Positions 1-8,500 of a stretch of 64,000 nt of DNA are shown here, one piece after another. The stretch's first letter is position 1, and every line of letters starts with the position of its first letter. Below the pieces are notes generated by a model that saw only the letters and a program-made list of their open reading frames with translations, searched no databases and was not told the DNA's origin. The position numbers and the translations under genes are program-made. This stretch comes from Kuenenia sp039794105. Lineage in GTDB: Bacteria; Planctomycetota; Brocadiia; Brocadiales; Brocadiaceae. The DNA is taken from positions 1-64,000 of the forward strand of contig NZ_JBDIWA010000010.1 in the NCBI RefSeq assembly GCF_039794105.1, given 5' to 3'.

Positions 1-144
1 TGGAAGAAAATTTCCAAGAAATATTCAACCACGCAAAAAAATATTTGCTTTCCCTTATAAACCAATTTCTTAACTTAATGACATTGGTTTGCAACCTGAA
101 CCAAACGTTTTATACTTTCAATCCAGCTTTCTATTGGGAGAACG

Positions 145-247
145 GTAACAATCATGCGTTTATGCCCAAACATGCAAATGCTTCGCCCCTGCACTATGCG
201 GCAAACATTTGTTATTAGTGGAATTTTTCAAAAAACTAACGTGTTAC
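145..247. repeat. MITE-like dispersed repeat, copy A (degenerate left end)
   Basis: Contains the family core GCTTCGCCCCTAC followed by ACTATGCGGCAAACAT and the right terminus, a TTTTTCAAAAAACTAA run ending in GTGTTAC. The left terminal repeat is reduced to GTAACA. The copy lies just beyond the 3' end of the first signalling gene. The leftmost 144 bases show no gene or other structure that I can support. Confidence 0.6.
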
Positions 248-274
248 AATATATTGAAATTCCTAAACATAGAT

Positions 275-2848
275 TTAAAGCAACTTCCCGGCATTTTTTG
301 CCAGAAACCTTCCCATTTCTTCTGACGTCACCGCTTTACTGCAAAGATAGCCCTGGAATTCATCACATTGCAGTCCCCGGAGAAATTCAAATTGTTCATC
401 TGTCTCTACACCCTCGGCAATTACCGTAAGTTGAAGACTTTTTGCCATGGCGATAACTGCTTTTACAATTGCTGAATTAGTCGGGTCTTTATGTAAATTA
501 TGAATAAACGTCATGCCGATTTTGAGTTTTTGTATGGGGAATTTACTTAGGTAGCTTAAAGATGAAAAGCCTGTGCCAAAATCATCAATAGTGATCTGAA
601 TCCCGAGGCTTTTCAATTTGTTCAGTTTGTAAATGGTGGTTTGCAGGTTTTGGATGGCAATACCTTCTGTGATCTCAAGATCAAGGGCGTCGGGAGACAT
701 ATTGGTATCATGTAAGACGTTATTCACAAAATCTATCAGGTTTTCGCGTCCAAAAGTATGTCCTGAAATGTTTACCGCTATGGGTATGGAAGGGAAGCCG
801 GCTCTTTGCCATGTTATGTTCTGTTCGCAGGCAGTGCGCAGCACCCAGAAATCGATAGGCACAATTTGCCCCGTGTCTTCCGCCAGTGATATAAATTCTG
901 CGGGCAAAATCAATCCTTTTTTAGGATGTTTCCAGCGCAAAAGGGCCTCTATGCCAACCAATTGCCCTGTAGCAATGTTCACCTGCGGCTGATAGTATAA
1001 AACCAACTCCCTGTTTTCCAGGGCGCGGCGCAGGTTCATTTCTTCAAGAAGCTGCTCGTAGGCTTTTTCCTGCATAGTTGAGGAGTAAAAATGATAGTTG
1101 TCCCTGCCGCTTTCCTTTGAAATGTACATGGCGGAATCAGCGTTTTTCAGCAATGTTTCCGCTGTTGTGCCATCGCCTGGATACAGGGCGATTCCGATGC
1201 TGGCGCTAATGCGAAGATCATGCTCATCGATGATTACAGGCTCTTTTGCTTTCTTTAAAATTCTCTGTATGACGTCATTTGCGTCTTCCATTCTGGAAAT
1301 TTCCGTCAATAGTAGTACAAATTCGTCTCCGCCCTGACGGCTGACCGTATCTTCTTCGCGTATGCAGCTTTTTAATCTGTCTGCAATTATCTTCAGCAGG
1401 CGGTCTCCTGTGCTATGCCCCAGGGTATCGTTGACTTTTTTGAATCTGTCGATATCAATGAATGCCACCGCCAGCATTCGTTGTTTGCGATGAGCGTGTA
1501 TTATTGCCATATTAAGACGGTCGTGAAATAATTCCCTGTTTGGCAAAGATGTCAGTGAATCGTAATACGCCAGATAATGGATTCTTTCTTCCGCCTGTTT
1601 ATGCTCGGTGATATCTTCCATAATTGCGAGATAATGGGAAATAAATCCTTCATTGCTTTTGATAGCGGAAAGGGACAGGGACGTCCAAAAGAGTTCTCCG
1701 TGTTTTTTCCTGCTGGAAAATTCTTCCTTCCATTCTCCTTTTGAGGTGATTGTTTTCCACAATGTTTTATCTGCCGTGGATGAAAATTCACCGCCAGGCC
1801 GTATGATATCTATCAGATTTTTCCCCAGAACTTCTTCCGGTTCAAAGCAGGTCACTTTGCAGAATTTTGGGTTAATATAGTCAATGCGGCCATCCGTATC
1901 GGTGACGGCAATCATTGCCGGGCTTTGTTCAACGGCAAGGGTTAATGTACAGATCATTTCCTCCGCGTGTTTACTCCCGCTAATATCTCTTATTACGCCA
2001 ACGGTTCCGACGAATCGCTTATCGTTCTTCATAACATCGGAGTCGTAATGTCCTGTCGCAGCAACCTCGATGATCTTTTCATGCTTTTTGGGCCATTTTA
2101 TAACCTGAATGGTGTACTCCATGTACGAAGGGGATTCCTTTGATTTTACCCGTATCTGCAAACCGGTGGTTTTTCTTTGCCCGGTTCTTCTTTCGTCAAA
2201 CAGTTTGGGCGTGGTTTTGTAGTCGCTTGTCTTCCCGGAATATTCTGATAGCACTTCGGCGCGGCTTACTTTTTTTAAATCATCAGGGTGTATCAGCTCA
2301 CTAAAATGTTTGCCGATAAGTTCGTCAGGCTCGTAGCCAAAGACCTGGACTGCTTCATTTATAAAGGTAAAATAGCCGTTTGCGTCAATTCTATAGATAA
2401 TATCGGGTAGTACTTCCACAAGCCGTTTATAGCGCTGTTTTCCGTCCTGCAGTTCCAGTTCGATCTGCTTACGCTCCATGGAATAGCGCATGGTGCGGGC
2501 AAGTGCGTCTCCATCTATTTTACCTTTAATCAGGTAGTCCTGCGCACCCTTCTTCAATGCTTCAACTGCAACCTCTTCATCGCCAAGGCCGCTTAAAACA
2601 ACAATTGGCGTTCTTGAAGCCTGTGCCTGTATCGAACAGAATGTTTTTAATCCCTGACTGTCAGGCAGTGAAAGGTCCAGGAGAATAACGTCCGTAGCAT
2701 CATTTTCCAGTTTTTTCAATGCGGAAGAAAGACGGTCGGCGCATTCAAGGCTGAAGGATACGCTTTGTATATCGTCCAGCATTTCCCTAACCAGATACAC
2801 GTCGCCAGGGTTGTCTTCTACCAAAAGCACCTTTATTTCATTTTTCAT
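275..2848 (-). CDS. REC-PAS-PAS-GGDEF-EAL cyclic-di-GMP signalling protein
   Basis: An 857-residue cytoplasmic protein with no membrane segment. An N-terminal receiver domain (about 5-120) has the acidic pair ED, phospho-acceptor Asp58 (LLDLSLPD) and Lys108. Two PAS domains follow (about 140-295 and 305-425). The GGDEF domain (about 435-595) has an intact GGDEF motif and an RxxD inhibitory site five residues before it. The EAL domain (about 610-855) keeps EALLR, VNISG, EITEG, DDFGTG and EGVET. Both catalytic halves look intact, so it could make and degrade c-di-GMP. It is the last gene of a co-directional operon and probably the output of the kinases upstream. Net activity in the cell cannot be told from sequence. 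Confidence 0.9.
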   Translation of the reverse strand: MKNEIKVLLVEDNPGDVYLVREMLDDIQSVSFSLECADRLSSALKKLENDATDVILLDLSLPDSQGLKTFCSIQAQASRTPIVVLSGLGDEEVAVEALKKGAQDYLIKGKIDGDALARTMRYSMERKQIELELQDGKQRYKRLVEVLPDIIYRIDANGYFTFINEAVQVFGYEPDELIGKHFSELIHPDDLKKVSRAEVLSEYSGKTSDYKTTPKLFDERRTGQRKTTGLQIRVKSKESPSYMEYTIQVIKWPKKHEKIIEVAATGHYDSDVMKNDKRFVGTVGVIRDISGSKHAEEMICTLTLAVEQSPAMIAVTDTDGRIDYINPKFCKVTCFEPEEVLGKNLIDIIRPGGEFSSTADKTLWKTITSKGEWKEEFSSRKKHGELFWTSLSLSAIKSNEGFISHYLAIMEDITEHKQAEERIHYLAYYDSLTSLPNRELFHDRLNMAIIHAHRKQRMLAVAFIDIDRFKKVNDTLGHSTGDRLLKIIADRLKSCIREEDTVSRQGGDEFVLLLTEISRMEDANDVIQRILKKAKEPVIIDEHDLRISASIGIALYPGDGTTAETLLKNADSAMYISKESGRDNYHFYSSTMQEKAYEQLLEEMNLRRALENRELVLYYQPQVNIATGQLVGIEALLRWKHPKKGLILPAEFISLAEDTGQIVPIDFWVLRTACEQNITWQRAGFPSIPIAVNISGHTFGRENLIDFVNNVLHDTNMSPDALDLEITEGIAIQNLQTTIYKLNKLKSLGIQITIDDFGTGFSSLSYLSKFPIQKLKIGMTFIHNLHKDPTNSAIVKAVIAMAKSLQLTVIAEGVETDEQFEFLRGLQCDEFQGYLCSKAVTSEEMGRFLAKNAGKLL

Positions 2849-2864
2849 AACAATAGCATCTTTT

Positions 2865-3311
2865 TTATTCTGCGGGGAGTTTCACAATACTAAACCAAAA
2901 GTTATGAACAGCCTGTACAATCTTTATGAATTCATCAAAATCAACAGGTTTGGTTACGTAACAGTTCGCATGGAGGCCATACGACTTAAGTATATCTTCC
3001 TCGTTGTTTGATGTGGTCAGGATTACAATGGGAATTAATTTCAGTTTTTCATCAGTTTTAATTTCTGCGAGCACCTCGCGGCCATCCTTTTTTGGCAGAT
3101 TCAAATCCAGCAGGATAATATCGGGCCGTGTTGCACCGGCATATTTACCTTCCTTGCGGAGGCATCTCATCGCCTCAACACCGTCGGCAACTACCGTGAG
3201 ATTGTTGTACAACTTGCTTTCTTCGAGGGCTTCCTGCGTAAGACGGACATCGCCCGGATTATCTTCCACCAGCAGGATTTCAACAGGCCTGATATTTGAT
3301 AAAGTATGCAT
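2865..3311 (-). CDS. Single-domain response regulator (Rcp1/CheY-like)
   Basis: A stand-alone receiver of 148 residues with no output domain. It has VEDNPGD near the N-terminus, phospho-acceptor Asp in ILLDLNLPKKDG and a late Lys in VTKPVDF. The frame is open further upstream (to 3395) inside the kinase gene, but I chose the ATG at 3311 because GGAG lies 11 nt before it and the receiver fold starts at once. The VEDNPGDVRLTQEAL type is the one that usually partners phytochrome-like kinases, which fits the kinase gene ending 20 nt upstream. It probably takes phosphate from that kinase and relays it to the REC-GGDEF-EAL protein or elsewhere. Confidence 0.88.
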   Translation of the reverse strand: MHTLSNIRPVEILLVEDNPGDVRLTQEALEESKLYNNLTVVADGVEAMRCLRKEGKYAGATRPDIILLDLNLPKKDGREVLAEIKTDEKLKLIPIVILTTSNNEEDILKSYGLHANCYVTKPVDFDEFIKIVQAVHNFWFSIVKLPAE

Positions 3312-3331
3312 ATGTGACTCATCTCCATAAA

Positions 3332-4816
3332 TTAATTTCTTACGGGCAGTGAGAAATAAAATGTAGCGCCTTTCCCCTGCTCTGATTTTAACCATATACG
3401 TCCGGAATGGCGTTCAACAATTTTTTTGCAAATGGAAAGCCCTATGCCCGATCCGGGGTAGTCTTCTTTGCCATGCAATCTCTGGAAAACAATAAATATG
3501 CGGTCGTAATACTGCGGGTCTATTCCAATACCATTGTCGCTGACAGCGAATATCCATTCACTCTCTTTTTTCTCTGCAGAAATATGTACATGTGGCGGAG
3601 CCTCGCCGCGGAATTTAAGGGCGTTGCCGATAAGATTTTGAAATAATTGGGTGAGCTGAGATGGGTCTGCCATTACAACCGGTAAGTGATCATGGGTTAT
3701 TGCCGCCCCACTTTCTTCAAGGGCTATTTTCAGGTTTTTGGCAACACGGTTAAACACCTCCGTGCAATCAACAGGTTCAAAATTCCTGGTCCTGGAAGTC
3801 ACCCGCGAATATGCCAGCAGGTCATTAATGAGCTGTTGCATCCTCATTGCGCCGTCCACTGCAAAGGCGATGTATTCATTGGCATTGGAGTCAAGTTTGT
3901 CTTTATAACGGCGCTCCAGTAGTTTGGTATAACTGGTAATCATACGCAGCGGTTCCTGCAGGTCATGCGATGCGACATAGGCAAATTGCTGAAGTTCTGC
4001 GTTGGAACGGGATAATTCTTCCATAGAGTGCATCAGCTTCTGTTCCGCCCACTTGCGTTCTGTAATGTCGCGGATAATGCCAATAAAGGTAAAATATTCA
4101 TCAAGGCGGGCATCTCCTATCGTTAATTCTATAGGAAAAGCCGTTCCGTCTTTTCGCAGTGCTTCCAGTTCGATAGGCCCTGTGCCAAGTATTCTGGCTT
4201 TTCCTGTGTTCAAATATCCTTTTAACCCATCTTCATGTTTTTTGCGGTATGATTCCGGCATGAGCATAATAACGTTTTGGCCAACAACCTCTTCTTTTTT
4301 ATAACCAAACATCTTTTCTGCGGCAGGATTAAATAGTTCTACAACGCCCTGTTCATCGATGGCAATAAGGGCGTCCGCCGTATTTTTAACAAACGCATTG
4401 AAGCGCACTTCTTTACGCTTGCGTTCAGTGATTTCTCTTTGAATTCCAATGAAATGGGTAACGGTCCCTTCTTCGTTCTTCATTGGGGAAATGGTTGCAA
4501 ATACCCAATAGTATTCTCCATTCTTTTTCCGGTTGTGAAATTCCCCCTCCCATTCGTTTCCGGAGGCAATGGTTTCCCAGAGCTGTTTGTACTGTCCGTG
4601 AGGGGTTTCTCCGGATTTCAATATGCGTGGATTTTTCCCAATGGCCTCTTCTTTGGTATATCCGGTTATTTTAGCAAAGGCAGGATTGACGTATTGGATG
4701 CAGCCCTCTGCGTCAGTAATGATAACTGACCTTGAGCCATGTTCTATACTATGGATGAGCTTGGAAAGATGTTCCTTGTTAAGCCCGTGCAGGCCATCTT
4801 CAAATAATGTAGTCAT
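3332..4816 (-). CDS. PAS-PAS sensor histidine kinase
   Basis: A 494-residue soluble kinase without a membrane segment. Two PAS domains (about 20-135 and 140-260) each end in an RDITERK-type linker. The HisKA helix carries the phospho-acceptor His in SHDLQEP, and the HATPase domain has NALKF, DNGIGI and GSGIGL boxes. The QEPLRM type of HisKA resembles phytochrome-like kinases. The partner receiver gene begins 20 nt downstream. The PAS ligand or cofactor is not evident: no flavin or heme signature residue can be assigned by eye. Confidence 0.9.
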   Translation of the reverse strand: MTTLFEDGLHGLNKEHLSKLIHSIEHGSRSVIITDAEGCIQYVNPAFAKITGYTKEEAIGKNPRILKSGETPHGQYKQLWETIASGNEWEGEFHNRKKNGEYYWVFATISPMKNEEGTVTHFIGIQREITERKRKEVRFNAFVKNTADALIAIDEQGVVELFNPAAEKMFGYKKEEVVGQNVIMLMPESYRKKHEDGLKGYLNTGKARILGTGPIELEALRKDGTAFPIELTIGDARLDEYFTFIGIIRDITERKWAEQKLMHSMEELSRSNAELQQFAYVASHDLQEPLRMITSYTKLLERRYKDKLDSNANEYIAFAVDGAMRMQQLINDLLAYSRVTSRTRNFEPVDCTEVFNRVAKNLKIALEESGAAITHDHLPVVMADPSQLTQLFQNLIGNALKFRGEAPPHVHISAEKKESEWIFAVSDNGIGIDPQYYDRIFIVFQRLHGKEDYPGSGIGLSICKKIVERHSGRIWLKSEQGKGATFYFSLPVRN

Positions 4817-4837
4817 CTTCGTTCTCTTTTTCTCTTT

Positions 4838-5554
4838 CTATGCGTTCTTCATAATCAGTACGCCGGTTGACAGCTTTTTGTCTGCATCGAAAATCTTTAT
4901 TAACCGGGCGTTTATTTTTACCGGCGGTTGTCCTTTGGAAATGGATATCTGGAAATTTGTGTCTTTTTCCTGTGCGTTGGCAAGCGCATCAACGGGCGTT
5001 GACAGCTCCATTTGCGAGAGGCAGGCAAGCATGTCCTTTTGCTCCGTTCCGGGGATTTGCAATAGTTGCTGCGCGGTTTGATTAATATTTTTAATTTCCC
5101 ACTGACCGTTGACCACAATAACACCTTCCTCTATATTTGCCAGTATTATGCTGAGTATTTCTGACTCATCCTCCCTGCTTGCCGCAGTTCTCGGACGAAG
5201 CAATGATTTTACCCTTGCAAGGAGTTCTGTTTTGTTGAAAGGCTTGCTGATAAAATCATCCGCACCTGCCTCAATCCCCATAATGCGGTCGTCCATTTCA
5301 TGTAAAGCGGTAATCATTATTATCGGGATGTTTTTTGTTGCCTCCTCCCCGCGCAATTTTTTACAAACTTCGTATCCGGTAATCTTCGGCATCATTATGT
5401 CAAGCAAAATTAAATCGGGATTTTCAGTCCTTGCCTTGTTTAAAGCCTCTTCCCCGTCATATGCTTCAATTACTTCATATTTGAAGGCTGTTAAAATAAC
5501 TCTCAACAGTTTGACATTTTGTGTTATATCATCAGCTACCAGTATTTTTGCCAT
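4838..5554 (-). CDS. Receiver domain protein with C-terminal PAS-like domain
   Basis: About 238 residues. The N-terminal receiver (1-120) shows VADD, phospho-acceptor Asp in LLDIMMPKITG and Lys in ISKPFNK. The C-terminal half (about 130-238) has the pattern of a small PAS sensor (IEEGVIVVNGQWEIKNIN, then QTAQQLL). No DNA-binding or enzymatic output is visible. The reading frame is open 66 nt further upstream, but the ATG at 5554 is where the receiver fold begins. It sits between two other receiver or kinase genes of the operon and is probably a phosphorelay intermediate. Confidence 0.82.
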   Translation of the reverse strand: MAKILVADDITQNVKLLRVILTAFKYEVIEAYDGEEALNKARTENPDLILLDIMMPKITGYEVCKKLRGEEATKNIPIIMITALHEMDDRIMGIEAGADDFISKPFNKTELLARVKSLLRPRTAASREDESEILSIILANIEEGVIVVNGQWEIKNINQTAQQLLQIPGTEQKDMLACLSQMELSTPVDALANAQEKDTNFQISISKGQPPVKINARLIKIFDADKKLSTGVLIMKNA

Positions 5555-5651
5555 AGAATATCCGCGTTTCTCTTTCTGATAAAAGCAATGCCCGGCAAAA
5601 TGCAGGAATAGCGGCAACAAAGCGCTTCTTCCTGCGTTTTGAACAGACTAT

Positions 5652-6023
5652 TTATTTTTTTAAATATTTTTCTATAGTAAGAGGCAATTCTCTTGTATCA
5701 ATAGGTTTGCTCATATATGCGTCACAGCCTGTCTCTAGTATCTTTTGTTCGTCCCCCTTCATTGCATGGGCAGTTACCGCTATTATAGGAATGTCTTTTT
5801 TACCAACATCGGCTTTTATTTGCCGTATCAATGTAAGCCCGTCAATCCCTGGAAGTTGTATGTCCATAAGAATGATATCCGGTCTTTGTTCTTTCAACAA
5901 ACTTAATGCTTCCTCACCGGTAGTTGCTTCGATGACATTATATCCCTTTGCTTTAAGCACAACCCGTATTAATTTTCTGTTTTTTTCATTATCTTCTACT
6001 ACCATTACATTTTTATTCGACAT
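5652..6023 (-). CDS. DivK/CheY-like single receiver
   Basis: A 123-residue lone receiver domain. It has VEDNEKN, phospho-acceptor Asp in ILMDIQLPGIDG, the T/A switch region AVTAHAM and Lys in MSKPIDT. This subtype (LMDIQLPGIDGL, then TAHAMKGD) typically receives phosphate from hybrid kinases. The hybrid kinase gene ends 56 nt upstream, so a phosphorelay between the two is likely. No output domain. Confidence 0.88.
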   Translation of the reverse strand: MSNKNVMVVEDNEKNRKLIRVVLKAKGYNVIEATTGEEALSLLKEQRPDIILMDIQLPGIDGLTLIRQIKADVGKKDIPIIAVTAHAMKGDEQKILETGCDAYMSKPIDTRELPLTIEKYLKK

Positions 6024-6079
6024 ACATTGTTCCCTTCCTGATATATCGGTTGTATAGGAATTTTCACCAGAAAAATCTT

Positions 6080-8500
6080 TTATCCTTTATGATGGCTTTG
6101 TTCTATTTTCCTGATTGCCAGAAGGAGATCTTCCTCTGTATGGCTTCCCTTTTTAATCAAGGCCAGTATGTTGCCGTTTAATTCCCTTTTCTCTTCAGCG
6201 GTAATATCCTTTGCTGAGCAGATAATAATAGGGATTTCTTTTGCAACCGGATGCGCCTTCAGCCTTTCCATGACTTCAAATCCGCTGATGCCCGGCATCA
6301 TCAGGTCCAGAATGATAATATCCGGGTGCATTTCTAATGCGAGATTGATGCCTGCTTCGCCGCTGTAAGCCTTTAAAACATCGGATCCCTTTTCTTTTAG
6401 AATAGTGGTTATATGCTTGACCGCCTTCTCGTCATCGTCCACAACAAGAATCTTCATGGGTTTATCTTTTATTTTTAAGGTATTGGCAACCGCATTTACT
6501 GCACCTACGAGCTGTTTTCTGCCTATGGGTTTTATCAGATATTCCGCAGCGCCCAGACTGTACCCAAGTTCTTTGTTGTCAATAATTGAAACGATTATTA
6601 CCGGTATGTGCGCGGTGTTTTTATCGCCCTTTAGTTTGGAAAGGACCTCCCATCCGTCAATTCCCGGTAGCATAATGTCAAGCGTAATCAGAAACGGGTT
6701 GCATTTTTTAGCCTTTTCAACAACATCCACTCCGTCGGCCGACACAACAACATTATATCCTGCATTCGTTAAATATAAGGTAAGCAGATTGGCAGACATA
6801 CGGTTATCCTCTATAACGAGAATAGTTTTTCCTTCTTTTTTTGCCGCCGGAGGCAGGGTGTGCGAACTTGTTTCTTCCTCCTCTACCCCCTCTAAAAACT
6901 GGATTTTTTGCGATTTTGTTAAGGGGAGCGCAAAATAAAATGTGCTTCCCTTACCATATTCGCTTTCGAACCAGATGTTTCCCCCGTGCATCTCAACAAT
7001 CCTCATGGTTAAGGCGAGCCCCAATCCTGTGCCTTCATATTTTCTCGAAAACGAGCTGTCTGCCTGCCAGAATTCTTTAAACACCTTTCCCTGGTCATCG
7101 GGTTTTATCCCTATGCCTGAATCCGACACGGAAACCTGCATTTTCCCGTCTACAATGGCAGCATTTGTAGTAATAGTGCCATTCTGCGGCGTGAATTTTA
7201 TGGCGTTTGAGAGAAGGTTGTATAATATCTGTTTAAATTTCACCCGGTCTGCTTCAATATCTTTCACATCTTCCTGTATCACCGTTTTTAACTGAAGCAG
7301 CTTCTTTTTGGCGAGGCCTTTTAAAATAGTATATACCTCCTCGATGGCGTCGGATACAAGAAACACTTCATACTGCAGTTCCATCTTGCCGGCTTCGATC
7401 TTTGATAAATCCAGTATATCGTTAATCATTTGCAGAAGATGCCGCCCGCTGCTGTGGATATCCTTGACAAAATCTTCCTGCTCGGCATTTAAATCGCCGC
7501 AGAGTTTATCTTTCAGCACCTCCGCAAAACCGATTATTGCATTAAGAGGGGTACGGAGTTCGTGAGACATATTGGCTAAAAACTCCGATTTCATCCTGTT
7601 CGCACGTTTCAGCGCAGAAACCGCCCTCTGCAAATGTTCGGTTTTCTCAGCAATACGTTGTTCCAGCATCGCATACGATGACCTCAACTTGTCCGACATG
7701 TCATTAAAAGCTTCTCCCAACTGCCCCACTTCATCATTGGTTGAAATTTCTACCTTTGTAGTTAAATCACCGGTTTTTTTAATGGCCGTGGCGGCGGCAG
7801 TTAATTTTTCTATAGGCTTCAGGAATTTGTTTGCGGTGAAAAATATAATGACCACTACCAGTAAAATGCTTGCCGTTCCAATAATAATGAAAAATATAAT
7901 AGCCGCGGCATACCGCTGTTCAGCGATTTCTTTTGGGATAATGACGCTGAGCGCCCCCCTTATTTCTCCCAGTTTGTAATCATAACCCGCATCATAATAA
8001 TCCCGCACAACCGATGGGGCATTTTCTTTTGGCCCATGGCAAAGAAGGCAGTCTTCTGTTACATATAACGGGTATAGGTATCGTTCCACTCTTTTCCCAT
8101 GAAAAACCTCATCTGCCCAGTATTCCGCAATAGTGGGATCTTCTTCCATTTTCCTGAGTATTTCTTCTTCGAATGGATCGGGTTTGTTTTCTTCATTCCG
8201 GTATCTTAAGCTCGTCTGTTTAATGATATAACCCGTTTTTTTTGCAAAATTTTTACTGATGGCGTTTGTGGCAACGGCAGGAATAAATTTTTTTGTTTGC
8301 TCGTTAAGTTCTATTGTATGCATGATGGAGGCAAGATAATTCCTTGTCGTTTCCAGTTGTATCACCAGCATTCTTGCCTTTCCCCTGATTTCTTTTGTGA
8401 ATTCCAGGCGTGTCTGTTTGTAGATAAAAAATCCCACAATACCGTTCAACGCAATCAGTAAAACTGCCAGAATGATTACCAGTTTATGTCTTATTTTCAT
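6080..8500 (-). CDS. Membrane hybrid histidine kinase with Tll0287-like heme-c sensor and two receivers
   Basis: An 806-residue protein. A membrane segment (8-27) precedes an extracytoplasmic sensor (about 28-195) of the DUF3365/Tll0287 type, with a single c-type heme motif CLLCH at 151-155. A second membrane segment (about 198-222) is followed by HAMP (about 225-280), HisKA with phospho-acceptor His313 (SHELRTPLN), HATPase (NAIKFT, DSGIGI, GTGLGL) and two receivers (about 552-670 with TLDIMLPGIDG; about 680-795 with ILDLMMPGISG). The heme suggests redox or gas sensing in the periplasm; that is inferred from the family. The start codon overlaps the stop of the upstream glycosidase gene by 4 nt (ATGA), so the two are translationally coupled. 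Confidence 0.92.
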   Translation of the reverse strand: MKIRHKLVIILAVLLIALNGIVGFFIYKQTRLEFTKEIRGKARMLVIQLETTRNYLASIMHTIELNEQTKKFIPAVATNAISKNFAKKTGYIIKQTSLRYRNEENKPDPFEEEILRKMEEDPTIAEYWADEVFHGKRVERYLYPLYVTEDCLLCHGPKENAPSVVRDYYDAGYDYKLGEIRGALSVIIPKEIAEQRYAAAIIFFIIIGTASILLVVVIIFFTANKFLKPIEKLTAAATAIKKTGDLTTKVEISTNDEVGQLGEAFNDMSDKLRSSYAMLEQRIAEKTEHLQRAVSALKRANRMKSEFLANMSHELRTPLNAIIGFAEVLKDKLCGDLNAEQEDFVKDIHSSGRHLLQMINDILDLSKIEAGKMELQYEVFLVSDAIEEVYTILKGLAKKKLLQLKTVIQEDVKDIEADRVKFKQILYNLLSNAIKFTPQNGTITTNAAIVDGKMQVSVSDSGIGIKPDDQGKVFKEFWQADSSFSRKYEGTGLGLALTMRIVEMHGGNIWFESEYGKGSTFYFALPLTKSQKIQFLEGVEEEETSSHTLPPAAKKEGKTILVIEDNRMSANLLTLYLTNAGYNVVVSADGVDVVEKAKKCNPFLITLDIMLPGIDGWEVLSKLKGDKNTAHIPVIIVSIIDNKELGYSLGAAEYLIKPIGRKQLVGAVNAVANTLKIKDKPMKILVVDDDEKAVKHITTILKEKGSDVLKAYSGEAGINLALEMHPDIIILDLMMPGISGFEVMERLKAHPVAKEIPIIICSAKDITAEEKRELNGNILALIKKGSHTEEDLLLAIRKIEQSHHKG

